DNA of 55,545 nucleotides from Glycomyces tenuis DSM 44171 (GCF_000427885.1 NZ_ATYW01000008.1:1-55545), one strand, 5' to 3'. Shown: positions 16,164 through 25,420, counted from the first letter of the stretch. The notes: generated by a model from the sequence alone, not told the origin. Made by a program: numbers and translations.

Positions 16164-17066
16164 TCAGTCCTTCATGCCGGCGCCGGCGATGCTCCGGATG
16201 AAGGCGCGCTGGAAGGCGATGAAGACCGCGACCATCGGGATCGTGATCATCGAGATGTAGGCCATGACCTCGCCCCAGTCGGTGTCGAGCTGGAAGAAGT
16301 ACTGGACGCCGACCATGACCGGCCGCAGCTCCTCGCTCTGGACGGTCATCAGCGGCCACAGGTACGCGTTCCAGGTGGCGGGCGAGGTCACGACGGTCAG
16401 GATCGTGACGGTGGCGAAGACCGGTTTGGACAGCGGCACGATGATGCGCCAGTAGGTGCGCAGCCATCCGGCGCCGTCCATGGCGGCGGCCTCTTCGAGG
16501 CCCTTGGGCAGGCTGCTGAAGTACTGGGCGAACAGGAAGATCGCGAAGGCGTTGACGATGAACGGGATGATCTGGACGTGGTAGGTGTTCAGCCAGCCGA
16601 TCTCCAGCACCGGCCGGAGCCCTTCGAAGCCGATCCACGGCAGGTTCGCCACCAGGTAGACCATCGGGACGATCGTGGTGTCGAACGGGAGGATGAGCGT
16701 GGCGATGATGAAGCCGAACACCACCGCGCGGCCCTTCCAGCGCATCCGGGCCAGGGCGTAGCCGCACATGGAGTTGACCACCAGCCCGAACGCGGTGACG
16801 CATGCGGTGACGAACACCGAGTTGGCCAGGAACCGCCAGAACGGCACGCGCTCGAAGACCGCCGCGTAGTTGGCGAGGCCGATCTCGCCGACCGGCAGGA
16901 ACGCCCTGAGCGAGTCCATGTCGGCGAAGATCTGGTGGTCGGTCTTGAGGCTGGCGGTGACCATGAAGACGATCGGGAACAGGAAGAAGACGGCCAGGAG
17001 GGTCATCGGCGCGTAGATCCACCACCGCCGCGCGGCCGTTCTGGGCTTCATCGTCGCTGCGGTCAC
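16164..17066 (-). CDS. Sugar ABC transporter permease (MalG/CUT1 type)
   Basis: A 300-residue permease with six spans and the EAA loop LEEAAAMDGAGWLRTYWRI about 90 residues from the end. GTG 17066 overlaps the stop of the partner permease (GTGA); ATG 17051 is the alternative start. No ATPase is encoded in the operon, so a shared MsiK-type ATPase elsewhere must energise it, as is common for CUT1 systems in actinomycetes. Confidence 0.9.
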   Translation of the reverse strand: MTAATMKPRTAARRWWIYAPMTLLAVFFLFPIVFMVTASLKTDHQIFADMDSLRAFLPVGEIGLANYAAVFERVPFWRFLANSVFVTACVTAFGLVVNSMCGYALARMRWKGRAVVFGFIIATLILPFDTTIVPMVYLVANLPWIGFEGLRPVLEIGWLNTYHVQIIPFIVNAFAIFLFAQYFSSLPKGLEEAAAMDGAGWLRTYWRIIVPLSKPVFATVTILTVVTSPATWNAYLWPLMTVQSEELRPVMVGVQYFFQLDTDWGEVMAYISMITIPMVAVFIAFQRAFIRSIAGAGMKD

Positions 17067-18049
17067 GGCTGGTCCCTCTCTCGGGTCAGGCGGCGCTGGA
17101 CGAGCGCCATGGCGAGCACGATGCAGAAGAAGATCAGCGACAGGGCGGCGGCGTAGCCGATCTGCTGCTGCTGAAATCCCTTCTGGACGATCTGGTAGAC
17201 GATGGTGCTGGTCGACCCCAGCGGCCCGCCGTCGGTCATGATGTCGACCTGGACGAACAGGCTCATCGCGGCGATGGTGATGGTGATGAGCACGAACACG
17301 GAGGTGGGCTTGAGCAGCGGCAGGGTGATGCGCCAGAACCGCTGCCAGGGCGTGGCCCCGTCGAGCTCGCCGGCCTCGTAGACCTCCTCGGGGATGGCCT
17401 GGAGGCCGGCGAGCCAGATGACCATGTGGAAGCCGACGCCCTGCCACACGCTCATGACCACGATGGCGCCCATGGCCGTCGACGGGTTCGACAGCCACGC
17501 CTGCCCGGCGTAGGCGCCGGCGGTGAGCATCGACAGCGCCGAGTTGACCAGTCCGTCCTCCTGGTAGAGGAAGCGCCACAGCAGGCTGATGACGACCATC
17601 GAGGTGATCACCGGCAGGAAGTAGACGGTGCGGAAGAAGTTCCGGCCCGCGATCTTCTGGTTGACCAGCAGCGCCAGCACCAGTCCGAGGCCGCCCTGGA
17701 TCGGGACGACCAGGGCGGCGAACAGGAAGGTGTTGCCGATCGACTCGCCGAACAGCGCGTCCTCGGTGAACGCCCGCCGGAAGTTGTCCAGTCCGATGAA
17801 CTCCGGAGCCGTCGGCGAGATGAGCCTGGCGTTGGTGAAGCTCATCGCGAGCGAGACGACGGCCGGGCCGATGACGAACAGCAGCAGCAGGATGATCCCG
17901 GGGAGCGCGAAGGCCCTCGCGGCGCGCTGCTCGTTCCGTTGGAAGTCGCCGCCTCCGCGTCGCGTGCGCGCCGTCGCCGCGCTCGAGCGGCGCTCGGCGA
18001 CGCGGGCGCTCCCCGGCGCGGGGATTTTCCCTGTCCTGGCGATGGCCAT
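17063..18049 (-). CDS. Sugar ABC transporter permease (MalF/CUT1 type)
   Basis: A 328-residue permease. An unusually long, Arg/Ala-rich hydrophilic N-terminus (about 45 residues) precedes the first span. Six spans follow, with the EAA loop YEAGELDGATPWQRFWRITL before the last two. AAGGGAC precedes the ATG. It forms the membrane pore with the MalG-type protein encoded next; both serve the lipoprotein encoded upstream. Confidence 0.9.
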   Translation of the reverse strand: MAIARTGKIPAPGSARVAERRSSAATARTRRGGGDFQRNEQRAARAFALPGIILLLLFVIGPAVVSLAMSFTNARLISPTAPEFIGLDNFRRAFTEDALFGESIGNTFLFAALVVPIQGGLGLVLALLVNQKIAGRNFFRTVYFLPVITSMVVISLLWRFLYQEDGLVNSALSMLTAGAYAGQAWLSNPSTAMGAIVVMSVWQGVGFHMVIWLAGLQAIPEEVYEAGELDGATPWQRFWRITLPLLKPTSVFVLITITIAAMSLFVQVDIMTDGGPLGSTSTIVYQIVQKGFQQQQIGYAAALSLIFFCIVLAMALVQRRLTRERDQP

Positions 18050-18062
18050 GGCCCAGTCCCTT

Positions 18063-19337
18063 CTAGAACCCGTACCCGGCGTTCGCCTCGATGTCGGCGT
18101 CGATCTCGGCGACGGCGGCGTCCAGGGTCTGCTGGACGTCGCCGCCGTGGATGATGTCGCCGGCGTACTGGGTGAAGACGCTGGCGATGACGGCGTAGGC
18201 GGGCGTCTCGGGGCGCAGGACCGCGTAGGCGCGGGAGTAGTCCATCATCATCCGCAGGTCGCCGTCGGGTCCGTAGTGCTCGGTGAGCTCGGCCGCCGCC
18301 TCGGTCGCCGGGATCAGCCCGGTCCGGTTGGCGAACTCGGCGACGAACTCATCGGCGAGCGCGGTCTCCATCCAGGCGTTCGCGCCCTCGGCGTCGGCGG
18401 CCGAGGTGGGGGCCCACTGCCAGGAGCCGCCGCCGATCCTGGGGCCGGTGCCGAGGTCGGGCGGGGGCAGGAACAGGACGTCGTCGAACTGCTCCATCGC
18501 CTGGAGTGCGCCCCAGTTGCCCATGTAGGTCATGGCGGCGTCCCCTTGCAGGAACTCCTCGGCGCCGATGGGGGATTCGGGGTTGGCGAGCCCTTCGGCG
18601 AACAGGCGCTGGAACCACTGCCCCCAGGCGAGGGCCTCGGGCCCGTTGAGGGCGCCTTCGGCGCTCAGGTAGGTGGTGCGGTCGAGCAGGTCGCCGCCGA
18701 AGCTCTGGAGGAACGGCGAGAAGGCGTACGGGTACCACTCGCCGATGTCGGCGGTGGAGAGGTCGATCGCCCACCGGTGACCGGTGTCGGCGGCGATGCG
18801 TTCGAGGGCCTCGTCGAACTCCTCGCGGCTCCAGGGCTCGTCCATGGTGGGGATGCGGACCTGCGCCGCCTCCAGCACCGATTCGCGCGCGAAGATCGAG
18901 CAGGCGGCCTCCCAGTGCCCCACGGAGTACAGCTGGTCCTGGAAGACCCCCAGCGTGGTGGGCAGGAACTTGTCGGTGGTCTCGGAAGGGACGTCGAGCG
19001 GCCGGAGGTGGCCGGCCCAGGCCCAGTTGGGGACGTTGGGGCCGTCGACGGTGAGCAGGTCCGGCAGGTCGCCGGAGAGCGCGGCGGCGTTGACGGTGTC
19101 GTTGTAGGCGTCCTGCGGGAAGGACTCGCGCTCGGCGGTGTAGGCGTCCTGTCCGGCGTTGAAGGCCTCGATGATCTGGTCGGTGACGCCGAGTTCGGCG
19201 TCGTTGCCGGCGGTGTGCGTCCACAGCAGCAGGGTGCCGTCGGACGAGCCGCCCGATGAGCAGGCGGCGAGGGCCGGTCCGGCCAGGGCGGCGCCGCCGC
19301 TCGCGGCGGCCAGTTTCATCAGTTCGCGTCGTTGCAT
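18063..19337 (-). CDS. Sugar-binding lipoprotein of the ABC transporter
   Basis: A 424-residue extracellular binding protein of the SBP_bac_1 family. The leader ends in the lipobox LAAC (Cys about residue 25), followed by a Ser/Gly linker (SSGGSSDG). The DLPDLLTVDGPNVPNW and YMGNWGALQAM segments are typical of CUT1 binding proteins. TTGGAGCC precedes the ATG. Neighbouring GH32 and PfkB genes suggest fructo-oligosaccharides or sucrose as ligand. Confidence 0.88.
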   Translation of the reverse strand: MQRRELMKLAAASGGAALAGPALAACSSGGSSDGTLLLWTHTAGNDAELGVTDQIIEAFNAGQDAYTAERESFPQDAYNDTVNAAALSGDLPDLLTVDGPNVPNWAWAGHLRPLDVPSETTDKFLPTTLGVFQDQLYSVGHWEAACSIFARESVLEAAQVRIPTMDEPWSREEFDEALERIAADTGHRWAIDLSTADIGEWYPYAFSPFLQSFGGDLLDRTTYLSAEGALNGPEALAWGQWFQRLFAEGLANPESPIGAEEFLQGDAAMTYMGNWGALQAMEQFDDVLFLPPPDLGTGPRIGGGSWQWAPTSAADAEGANAWMETALADEFVAEFANRTGLIPATEAAAELTEHYGPDGDLRMMMDYSRAYAVLRPETPAYAVIASVFTQYAGDIIHGGDVQQTLDAAVAEIDADIEANAGYGF

Positions 19338-19367
19338 GGTTGCGGCTCCAAAAGGGATCGGAAGGGT

Positions 19368-20384
19368 TCAGCGCGGGGCGACGGAGGATCGCCGGCTCAC
19401 CGGGCAGGGCATGTGGTGCTGCACGGGCTCGGCGTCGGGTTCGTCGAGCCTTCTGAGCAGCTCCTTGACGGCCCACTGCCCCATCGCGTAGTGGGGCAGG
19501 GCCGCCGAGGTGAGCCCCGGCGAGAGCGCCGGGGCGATGAGGTCCTGGTCGTCGTAGGAGACGACCGAGAGGTCGGCGGGGATCGCGAGGCCGAGTTCGG
19601 CCGCGGCGCGGTAGACGCCCATGGCCATGCGGTCGTTGAAGCAGAAGATCGCGGTCGGCCGGTCGTCGCGGTCCAGCAGGCGCTTCGCGCCTTCGTACCC
19701 GAGGGGGGTGGTGGCGTGGTCGACCTCGACCAGCAGTTCGTCGGGGTCGATCCCGGAGGCGGTGACGCGTTCGCGCCAGGTCTCCAGGCGGATGGCGCGG
19801 GCCTGGACGTCCTCGCGGGTGGTGACGTGGCCGATGCGGACGTGCCCGGCGCCGGTGAGTTCGGACAGGACGCTCAGGGTGCCGCCGCGCTCGTCGGGGA
19901 CGACGGCGGAGGAGGAGCCGTCGGCGGTGCGGGCGTCGAGCAGGACGTGCGGGGTCGAGCCGATCGCCTTCGGCACCTCGATGACCTGGTGGTACATGGT
20001 GGCGAGGAGGATGCCGTCGATCTGGCGCTCCTGGAGGGCGGCGATCGCCTCGCCGGTCTCGTCGTGGTCCCCGGAGGTGTCGACCATCAGCAGCAGGAAC
20101 CCCGCTTCGCGGGCGGCGTCGTGGGCGCCGCGGATCATCTGGCCGGCGAAGGGGGTCGTGGCGACGTCGTCGCCGATGAAGCCGATCATCTGCGTGCGCC
20201 TGGTGCGCAGGCCGCGGGCGACGGTGTTGGGCCGGTAGCCGAGTTCGGCGGCGGCGGCGCGGACCCGGTCGCGGGTCTGCGAGCCGATGCGGGTGCCGCC
20301 GGTGTCGTTGAGCGCCATGGAGGCCGTGGCGGTCGAGACGCCGGCGGCGCGGGCGACGTCGGCGAGGCGGGGCTGTTTGGTCAC
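19368..20384 (-). CDS. LacI-family regulator of the fructan uptake operon
   Basis: A 338-residue repressor. The N-terminal helix-turn-helix with hinge is RLADVARAAGVSTATASMAL and YRPNTVARGLRTRR. The rest is a periplasmic-binding-like effector domain ending in VKELLRRLD. GTG 20384 follows GGAAGGAG. It is the first gene of its own operon and two perfect palindromic operators sit directly upstream, so autoregulation together with the transporter genes is very likely. Confidence 0.92.
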   Translation of the reverse strand: MTKQPRLADVARAAGVSTATASMALNDTGGTRIGSQTRDRVRAAAAELGYRPNTVARGLRTRRTQMIGFIGDDVATTPFAGQMIRGAHDAAREAGFLLLMVDTSGDHDETGEAIAALQERQIDGILLATMYHQVIEVPKAIGSTPHVLLDARTADGSSSAVVPDERGGTLSVLSELTGAGHVRIGHVTTREDVQARAIRLETWRERVTASGIDPDELLVEVDHATTPLGYEGAKRLLDRDDRPTAIFCFNDRMAMGVYRAAAELGLAIPADLSVVSYDDQDLIAPALSPGLTSAALPHYAMGQWAVKELLRRLDEPDAEPVQHHMPCPVSRRSSVAPR

Positions 20385-20401
20385 CGTTGACTCCTTCCAA
20401 G

Positions 20402-20417
20402 GGTTAATCGATTAACC
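20402..20417. promoter_or_regulatory. LacI operator 1
   Basis: The perfect palindrome GGTTAATCGATTAACC, 18 bp upstream of the regulator start, with the central CG step typical of LacI-family sites. Confidence 0.85.
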
Positions 20418-20442
20418 AATACGACAGGGCACGACCCTGTGA

Positions 20443-20456
20443 GTTAATCGATTAAC
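20443..20456. promoter_or_regulatory. LacI operator 2
   Basis: The perfect palindrome GTTAATCGATTAAC. Its centre is exactly 40 bp from that of operator 1, so both lie on the same DNA face, which allows cooperative or looped binding. Confidence 0.85.
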
Positions 20457-20723
20457 CCACACGGTACACAACCGGATCACGCGAAGCAACGGCCCGTCGG
20501 TCACGATTCGACAACGCCGGGCGGCACCGGATCGGACCGAGGCCGCGGTGGCACCGAGTGCCGGGCAGGGCGAAGCGGCGCCGCGAAATGCCGAGCACAA
20601 GCCCCGACGGCGACGACGATCGGCCGCCGTGTGCCCGTCGGCAGCCGGATTCCCCGGGTTCAGGCGGGCTTCGCCGGGCACGGAAGAACTCCGCCTTCCA
20701 GCGTTGGCGCCGGCAGGCGGCCG

Positions 20724-20768
20724 GCCGGGGTCGAACCGGCGTCCTTCCGATTTTCAGGCGGACGCGCA
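20724..20768 (-). other. tRNA-Phe-like remnant A (possible attachment-site scar)
   Basis: Read leftward it gives the anticodon arm (loop CTGAAAA, anticodon GAA), variable loop and T-arm of a tRNA-Phe (GCCGGTTCGACCCCGGC), but no 5' half. The stretch matches 43 of 45 bases of remnant B at 40305-40349, in the same orientation. It lies in the 470-bp gap 20457-20926, which otherwise shows no gene. Confidence 0.65.
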
Positions 20769-20926
20769 TTTTTTCGGAGCACGCCCTCCTACCTGCAGGC
20801 ACATCCCAATGTCTGCGGCAACCGAAAGGACCGGACCGCTATACGCCTGGCGAACTGCCGATCCTTCTAAGATCGGTCCGGTTGCGTCCGGCATCATCGG
20901 CGGCTTCTCCCACATCGTTGAAGGCC

Positions 20927-22453
20927 TCATGTTCCGAGCTCCTCTGCTGATGTTGTGACCGGTTGGGTCCCATCGCGGTAGAGCCGCCCCAGGTCGACGA
21001 GGTGAACGCGCGGATCCGATGCGGCCGCCGCTTGGACCCCTTCAGTGAAACCGGCCGCGCCGAAGAGCATGAGATGGGCGTCGGCGACGTCGAGCTTCTT
21101 TCCATTGAGGAGCTCTTTGGCCCTGCGGAGCCTGTCGAGATGGCCGGTGCCGACAGTCTCCCCCCATTTCGCCTCGCCCAGGCCCAGGACGCGTCGTCGA
21201 CCTGCGGACTCGGCGGCGGTCACCGCAATGTCGATCTCGATCTGGAGGCGGGAGACCGGGTCGTTGATGACGGCGTTTCCGACCTGGTCCGCGAACTCGC
21301 CGAAGATCTCCAAATCGCGATTTCGCACATAGGAGCGGCAGACGCCCTCGAAATGCGGGCCTAGAATCTGGGTCTTGAAAGTGTGCCGCACCGATTCCCA
21401 GACCTGGGAGGCCCGGCCGGACTCCAATGCCGCCCACCGGGCCCGCATGACGGCTTCGTAGAAGGCGACCAGCGGCTCGCTGATGCGGTACTGGACCCGC
21501 TTGGCGCCAAAGGTGTCCGGTTGACGCTCGATGAGGCCGCAGTCTTCGAGCACTCGAAGCGGGTGGGCTATCTCGGCGGACTTGCGGCCGACGTAGTTCG
21601 CGATGCCACCATTAGTGCAGTTGCCCGCGGCGATGGCGGCCAGCACTGACTGGTAGATGGCCGGATCCCGAATATCAGGTTCCTCGGAAAGCAGGTAGCG
21701 CGCCTCGCGGAACAATGGCACCTGCGGGTTGAGCACGGTCCGGACGATCCAGGCGTCGAAATCCTCCAGACCGGTCGGCACATCGCCGCGATTGAACTCA
21801 TACCGGTAGGCGGGAGTGCCTCCGACGACCGAATGAACCAGCAATGCAAGGCGCGGGTCCCCGATTCCCCAGAACTCGGCGGCGTCACGATAGCCGAACG
21901 GCCTGATGATCAGCTCCAGCCCGGCACGGCCGCGCAGCGGAGCGGTTCCCGACAACAGCCTTCCCATGACGGACAGCGCCGAACCGCAGAGGATCAAGCG
22001 GGCGCTGCTGCCTGCCCCAGAACCGCCGGGCCCCAGTTCGCGCTGCAATATCGAAGGCAGCGCGGGCGAGGCCGCGGTCAGGAACGGGAACTCGTCGATC
22101 ACCACCGGGCAAGGACTGCCCTGAACACTGGTGAACATATGGCGAACCGCCTCATCCCAAGTATGGACGTCGGCCTGAGGCACGCGGCCGGTCTGTTGGG
22201 AGATACTGCGCGTGAACTGCCGTATCGACTCCGCTTCGGTGGCCTCAGTCGCACCGAAGTACACGCCCTCGGCAGCTTCGGCGAGAGCACGGAGCAGGTA
22301 GCTCTTGCCCTGTCGGCGACGTCCCGAGACGACGCCGAGCGTCGCCCCTCCCGTTGCGGAGCCGGTTGCGGGCAGAAAGGCCGCGAGGCCCGCCCACTCC
22401 TGATGCCGATCGAACACCGACGCCGGTTTCTCCACGATAAGCCCCGCTTTCAC
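20927..22453 (-). CDS. ATPase with DUF234-type C-terminal nuclease-like domain
   Basis: A 508-residue protein. The N-terminal AAA/STAND-like NTPase has a Walker A variant (GRRRQGKSYLL, about residue 45) and Walker B VVIDEFPF (about 117). A winged-helix region follows (NYVGRKSAEIAHPLRVLEDC). The C-terminal part holds IEIDIAVTA and LGLGEAKW, an E-x-D plus G-E-x-K pattern of restriction-endonuclease-fold domains, as in DUF234 ATPases of archaea and actinomycetes. Function is not established; regulatory or mobile-element/defence roles are possible. GTG 22453 has no ribosome site but a TAAAAT hexamer 8 bp ahead, so the transcript may be leaderless. Confidence 0.8.
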   Translation of the reverse strand: MKAGLIVEKPASVFDRHQEWAGLAAFLPATGSATGGATLGVVSGRRRQGKSYLLRALAEAAEGVYFGATEATEAESIRQFTRSISQQTGRVPQADVHTWDEAVRHMFTSVQGSPCPVVIDEFPFLTAASPALPSILQRELGPGGSGAGSSARLILCGSALSVMGRLLSGTAPLRGRAGLELIIRPFGYRDAAEFWGIGDPRLALLVHSVVGGTPAYRYEFNRGDVPTGLEDFDAWIVRTVLNPQVPLFREARYLLSEEPDIRDPAIYQSVLAAIAAGNCTNGGIANYVGRKSAEIAHPLRVLEDCGLIERQPDTFGAKRVQYRISEPLVAFYEAVMRARWAALESGRASQVWESVRHTFKTQILGPHFEGVCRSYVRNRDLEIFGEFADQVGNAVINDPVSRLQIEIDIAVTAAESAGRRRVLGLGEAKWGETVGTGHLDRLRRAKELLNGKKLDVADAHLMLFGAAGFTEGVQAAAASDPRVHLVDLGRLYRDGTQPVTTSAEELGT

Positions 22454-22485
22454 TAAACCATATTTTAGTAATATACAGTTTAGTG
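22451..22485. promoter_or_regulatory. Inverted repeat covering the ATPase promoter and start codon
   Basis: CACTAAAC (22451-22458) and GTTTAGTG (22478-22485) are perfect inverse complements 19 bp apart. They enclose AT-rich DNA with a likely -10 box, and the left arm contains the GTG start codon. A bound protein would block transcription and initiation together. Confidence 0.5.
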
Positions 22486-22656
22486 TAATCCTGGGCCGTC
22501 AGGACGGACACCGCACCGGATCCAAGCCTCAGTCAGGCAGACCTCCTGCCGGCGACGGCCACGGGTCTGAACTCCCGCCTCCAGGACGGCAAACGGTTGG
22601 AGTCCGGGTCTCGCAGCCTGGCGAAATCATCGCGAGGAGGCGGTGCTGGACCCGCG

Positions 22657-22689
22657 GCGGAGGCCCGGCGGCGGGCGCCGGGCCTCCGC
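22657..22689 (-). terminator. Terminator after the ricin-tagged (alpha/alpha)6 enzyme gene
   Basis: A perfect 14-bp stem (GCGGAGGCCCGGCG / CGCCGGGCCTCCGC) with a 5-nt loop, 16 bp past the stop at 22705. The remaining 22486-22656 shows no gene. Confidence 0.85.
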
Positions 22690-22704
22690 GGTCGTCTCCT
22701 CCGA

Positions 22705-25296
22705 TTATGCGATCGCCCATTGCTGGGCGGCGTTGTTCAGGCACGTCCATTGGCGGACCTCGGCGCCTGGCGCCGTGCCCCAGTTGTAATTGTCGAGGCA
22801 CAGGCCTGAGTGGCGGTTGACGATGTTGACGTAGCCGCCTCCGGCGTCGGCGATCTCCCATTGCTGGACTTCGAGGCCGTTGCAGGTCCACTGCACGACC
22901 TCGGCGCCCGGTTCGGTGCCCCAGTTGTAGTCGTCGAGGCACAGGTCGCTGTAGGAGTTGCGGATGGCGTGGTAGCCGTTCCCCAGATCGGTCAGCTGCC
23001 AGTCCTGGTTGGCCTGGCCGTTGCAGGTCCACTGCACGACCTCGGCGCCGGCCTCGGTGCCGAAGTCGTAGTCGTCGAGGCACAGGCCCGAGTGGCGGTT
23101 GCGGATCTGCTGCCCGGTGCCGGGTTCGGCGCCGATGTCGTCGACGTCCATGGTCCCGTAGGCGTCCTCCAGGCGCGCGAGCGGTTCGGCGTGCGCCACG
23201 GAGTTCCACGGCAGCCACAGGTTGACCCCGCCGTAGCGCAGGTCCGACAGGCCGACCGCCTCCTCCAGCAGGCCGTCGCGGGCGTAGCCGAGCGGGTTGC
23301 CCGGCCACTGGGTGGTCAGCTTGGTCTCGTTGGCGGTGTGCCGCGCGTACTCCAGGTAGTGCTCGTCGCCGGTGGCCTCGTAGAGGCGGTAGAAGTCGAA
23401 CAGCGACCCCGACTGCCAGGTGTCCATCCCCGAGTGGCCGGTCGCGATGAGGCTCTGGCCGCGAACCCCGTACTGCGCGTACGCCGGGCGGCTCGAGTCC
23501 ACCGGGTAGTTCCAGGCGTAGGACCAGGTCTCGCCGAAGTCGGCGGCCTGCTCGGCGGCCTCCAGCCAGCGCTGCTCACCGGTGTGGTCGTACAGCGCCA
23601 GGAAGGAGCGCAGCGCCAGCAGGGCGGCCTCCTTGTCGGTGACGTTGTCGTTGTCGGGCGTGCCGCCCACGTACGCGGCCGGAATGTGGACGTTCTGGTA
23701 GGCGTACTCCCCCGCTTCCAGCGCGGCGTCCCGGTAGCGGGCCTCGCCGGTGTACTCGGCCAGCTCCAGCAGGAACGGCACCGCGTTGTGCGTGTTGTAC
23801 TTGGCCTCGTGCTCGGGGGCGGTCCCTTCGAGGTTGTAGGCCCGATAGTAGGAGCCGTCGGCGTTCTGGTGCTCGACCAGCCAGTCGCCGAAGCCGCGGG
23901 TGTAGGTCTCCCACTGGGCGATCGGTTCGCCGCGGTCGCGCATCAGCTCGGTGGCGCGGAGCATGCCCTCCATGCCGTCGGTGGCGATGCGCAGGTAGGT
24001 CGGGTAAAAGGATCGCCACTGGCCGGGATCGATGTCCCACCAGGTGCGCGGCAGGCCGGATGGAGCGGCCGAGTGCTCGGCCCAGAAGTCGAGGATCCGC
24101 CGTCCTTTGTCGATGTAGTCGGCGTTGCCGCTGTCGTAGCCCTCGCGCAGCAGCAGATAGGCCGCCGGGATCTGCTGGCCGACGAAGCCCATCTGGAAGC
24201 TGACCTCGTTGACGTTCCCGTCGGGCAGCCAGACGCTGAACGGCAGTCCGGGGACGCCGTTGTAGTCCTGCACGTAGGAGGCGAGGACCGCGATCGACGC
24301 GTCGTAGACCGACTGGATCGGCACCTTCTGGATCTGGGGGTCGGACATCTCCCAGTGGTAGCGCCAGGAGTTCCGGACCGCGTCGCCGAAGTCGCCGGCG
24401 CGGTCGACGTTGAGCCGGAACTCGTAGTGCTGGGTGTAGCCGGGGGCCACCGGGCTGGAGCGGCGGACCCAGTCGGCGCCGCGGTCGACGTAGTTCTTCT
24501 CGCCTTCCATGGCGGGGTAGACGATCGCGAGCTCGGTGGAGGGGACCTGCTGGGCGCCGAGGGCCGCGTGGGTGATGTCGCCGTCGACCAGCCAGGCGCC
24601 CGACCCCTCGTCGACGTCGGAGGCGGCCTCGGGGTTCTCGTGGGCGAGGCTGACGTCCAATCCCGTGGCCGGGTCGTGCATCATCACGAACGGCAGCGGC
24701 ATCCGCGTCTCGCGGAAGTAGAGGTAGTCGTCGCCGTAGTCGCTCGCCAGAGCGCCGGGCGGCACGTGCTCGTTGCGGTCGTACCACACGCCGGGGGCGA
24801 GGAACCGGTAGTCGTCGATCGGGCGCGGGTCGACCGAGCCGATGGTGAACCGGGAGTTGAAGCCCTCGTCGTCGGCGTCGGCACTGGCGACGGACACCGA
24901 CCGGTCCACGGAGAATCCGCCGGAGGCGGCGACCTCGTAGCGGTCCTCGAAGGCGAAGACGCTGCCGGCCGGGCTGCGGACTTCCCCGGTGGCGACCAGC
25001 TGATCGCCTTCGAGGACGACCGAATCGTACGTCCCGTCGGCGTCGGTGGGGGTGTTGCCGTTCTTGAGGATCAGTTGCAGTGGCTGCTCCTCGACGAGCA
25101 CCGTCGCGCCGCTCCCGACCTCCCGCACCGTGACAGGGTGGGGCACATCGCCGTCGGCGATGACGAGCTCGTAGTCGCCGGAGCGCAGGGTGACTTCAGC
25201 TGCCTGCGCTCCGGCCATGTGGACTGTCGACACGGTCGCCGCGGTCGCGATGGCCAGACCGGCGGCGAGCATCCCTTTCCTTCTTCGTACCCGCAT
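22705..25296 (-). CDS. Secreted (alpha/alpha)6-type carbohydrate-active enzyme with ricin B lectin domain
   Basis: An 863-residue secreted protein with a signal peptide (residues 1 to about 32, AQAAE). A beta-rich N-terminal region of about 280 residues follows, then an all-helical toroid of about 430 residues with repeated GLPRTWWDIDPGQW, GSYYRAYN, HNAVPFLLELAEYTG and GHSGMDTWQSGSLFDFYRL segments. This is the layout of (alpha/alpha)6-barrel glycosidases, epimerases or lyases. The last about 130 residues are a ricin-type lectin trefoil with three NRHSGLCLDDY-like repeats and QxW motifs. I cannot assign a GH family. AAAGGAG precedes the ATG. The GH43 neighbour suggests a plant side-chain or arabinan/pectin substrate. 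Confidence 0.75.
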   Translation of the reverse strand: MRVRRRKGMLAAGLAIATAATVSTVHMAGAQAAEVTLRSGDYELVIADGDVPHPVTVREVGSGATVLVEEQPLQLILKNGNTPTDADGTYDSVVLEGDQLVATGEVRSPAGSVFAFEDRYEVAASGGFSVDRSVSVASADADDEGFNSRFTIGSVDPRPIDDYRFLAPGVWYDRNEHVPPGALASDYGDDYLYFRETRMPLPFVMMHDPATGLDVSLAHENPEAASDVDEGSGAWLVDGDITHAALGAQQVPSTELAIVYPAMEGEKNYVDRGADWVRRSSPVAPGYTQHYEFRLNVDRAGDFGDAVRNSWRYHWEMSDPQIQKVPIQSVYDASIAVLASYVQDYNGVPGLPFSVWLPDGNVNEVSFQMGFVGQQIPAAYLLLREGYDSGNADYIDKGRRILDFWAEHSAAPSGLPRTWWDIDPGQWRSFYPTYLRIATDGMEGMLRATELMRDRGEPIAQWETYTRGFGDWLVEHQNADGSYYRAYNLEGTAPEHEAKYNTHNAVPFLLELAEYTGEARYRDAALEAGEYAYQNVHIPAAYVGGTPDNDNVTDKEAALLALRSFLALYDHTGEQRWLEAAEQAADFGETWSYAWNYPVDSSRPAYAQYGVRGQSLIATGHSGMDTWQSGSLFDFYRLYEATGDEHYLEYARHTANETKLTTQWPGNPLGYARDGLLEEAVGLSDLRYGGVNLWLPWNSVAHAEPLARLEDAYGTMDVDDIGAEPGTGQQIRNRHSGLCLDDYDFGTEAGAEVVQWTCNGQANQDWQLTDLGNGYHAIRNSYSDLCLDDYNWGTEPGAEVVQWTCNGLEVQQWEIADAGGGYVNIVNRHSGLCLDNYNWGTAPGAEVRQWTCLNNAAQQWAIA

Positions 25297-25356
25297 GTCC
25301 GGGCTCCTTTGCCGGGTCGAGGTGCAGTTGCCGTGCGGTGGGAATCGGAGACGGTG

Positions 25357-25420
25357 CGGCGGCGCGATCGGCTCACCGAGGCACCCGGTCCGGGTGTCGG
25401 TGCTCGCGGCCGCGCCGCCG
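25357..25420 (-). terminator. Long hairpin between the GH43 and (alpha/alpha)6 genes
   Basis: Outer arms CGGCGGCGCG / CGCGCCGCCG, with inner pairing of CACCGA...CACCC with GGGTG...TCGGTG around GGTCC. Located 31 bp past the GH43 stop, so the two ricin-tagged genes are probably separate transcripts. Confidence 0.65.

Noticed and set aside
20724..20768. Functional tRNA gene at 20.7 kb
   Set aside because: Only the 3' half is present, with no D-arm or matching 5' acceptor strand and a mismatch in the anticodon stem.
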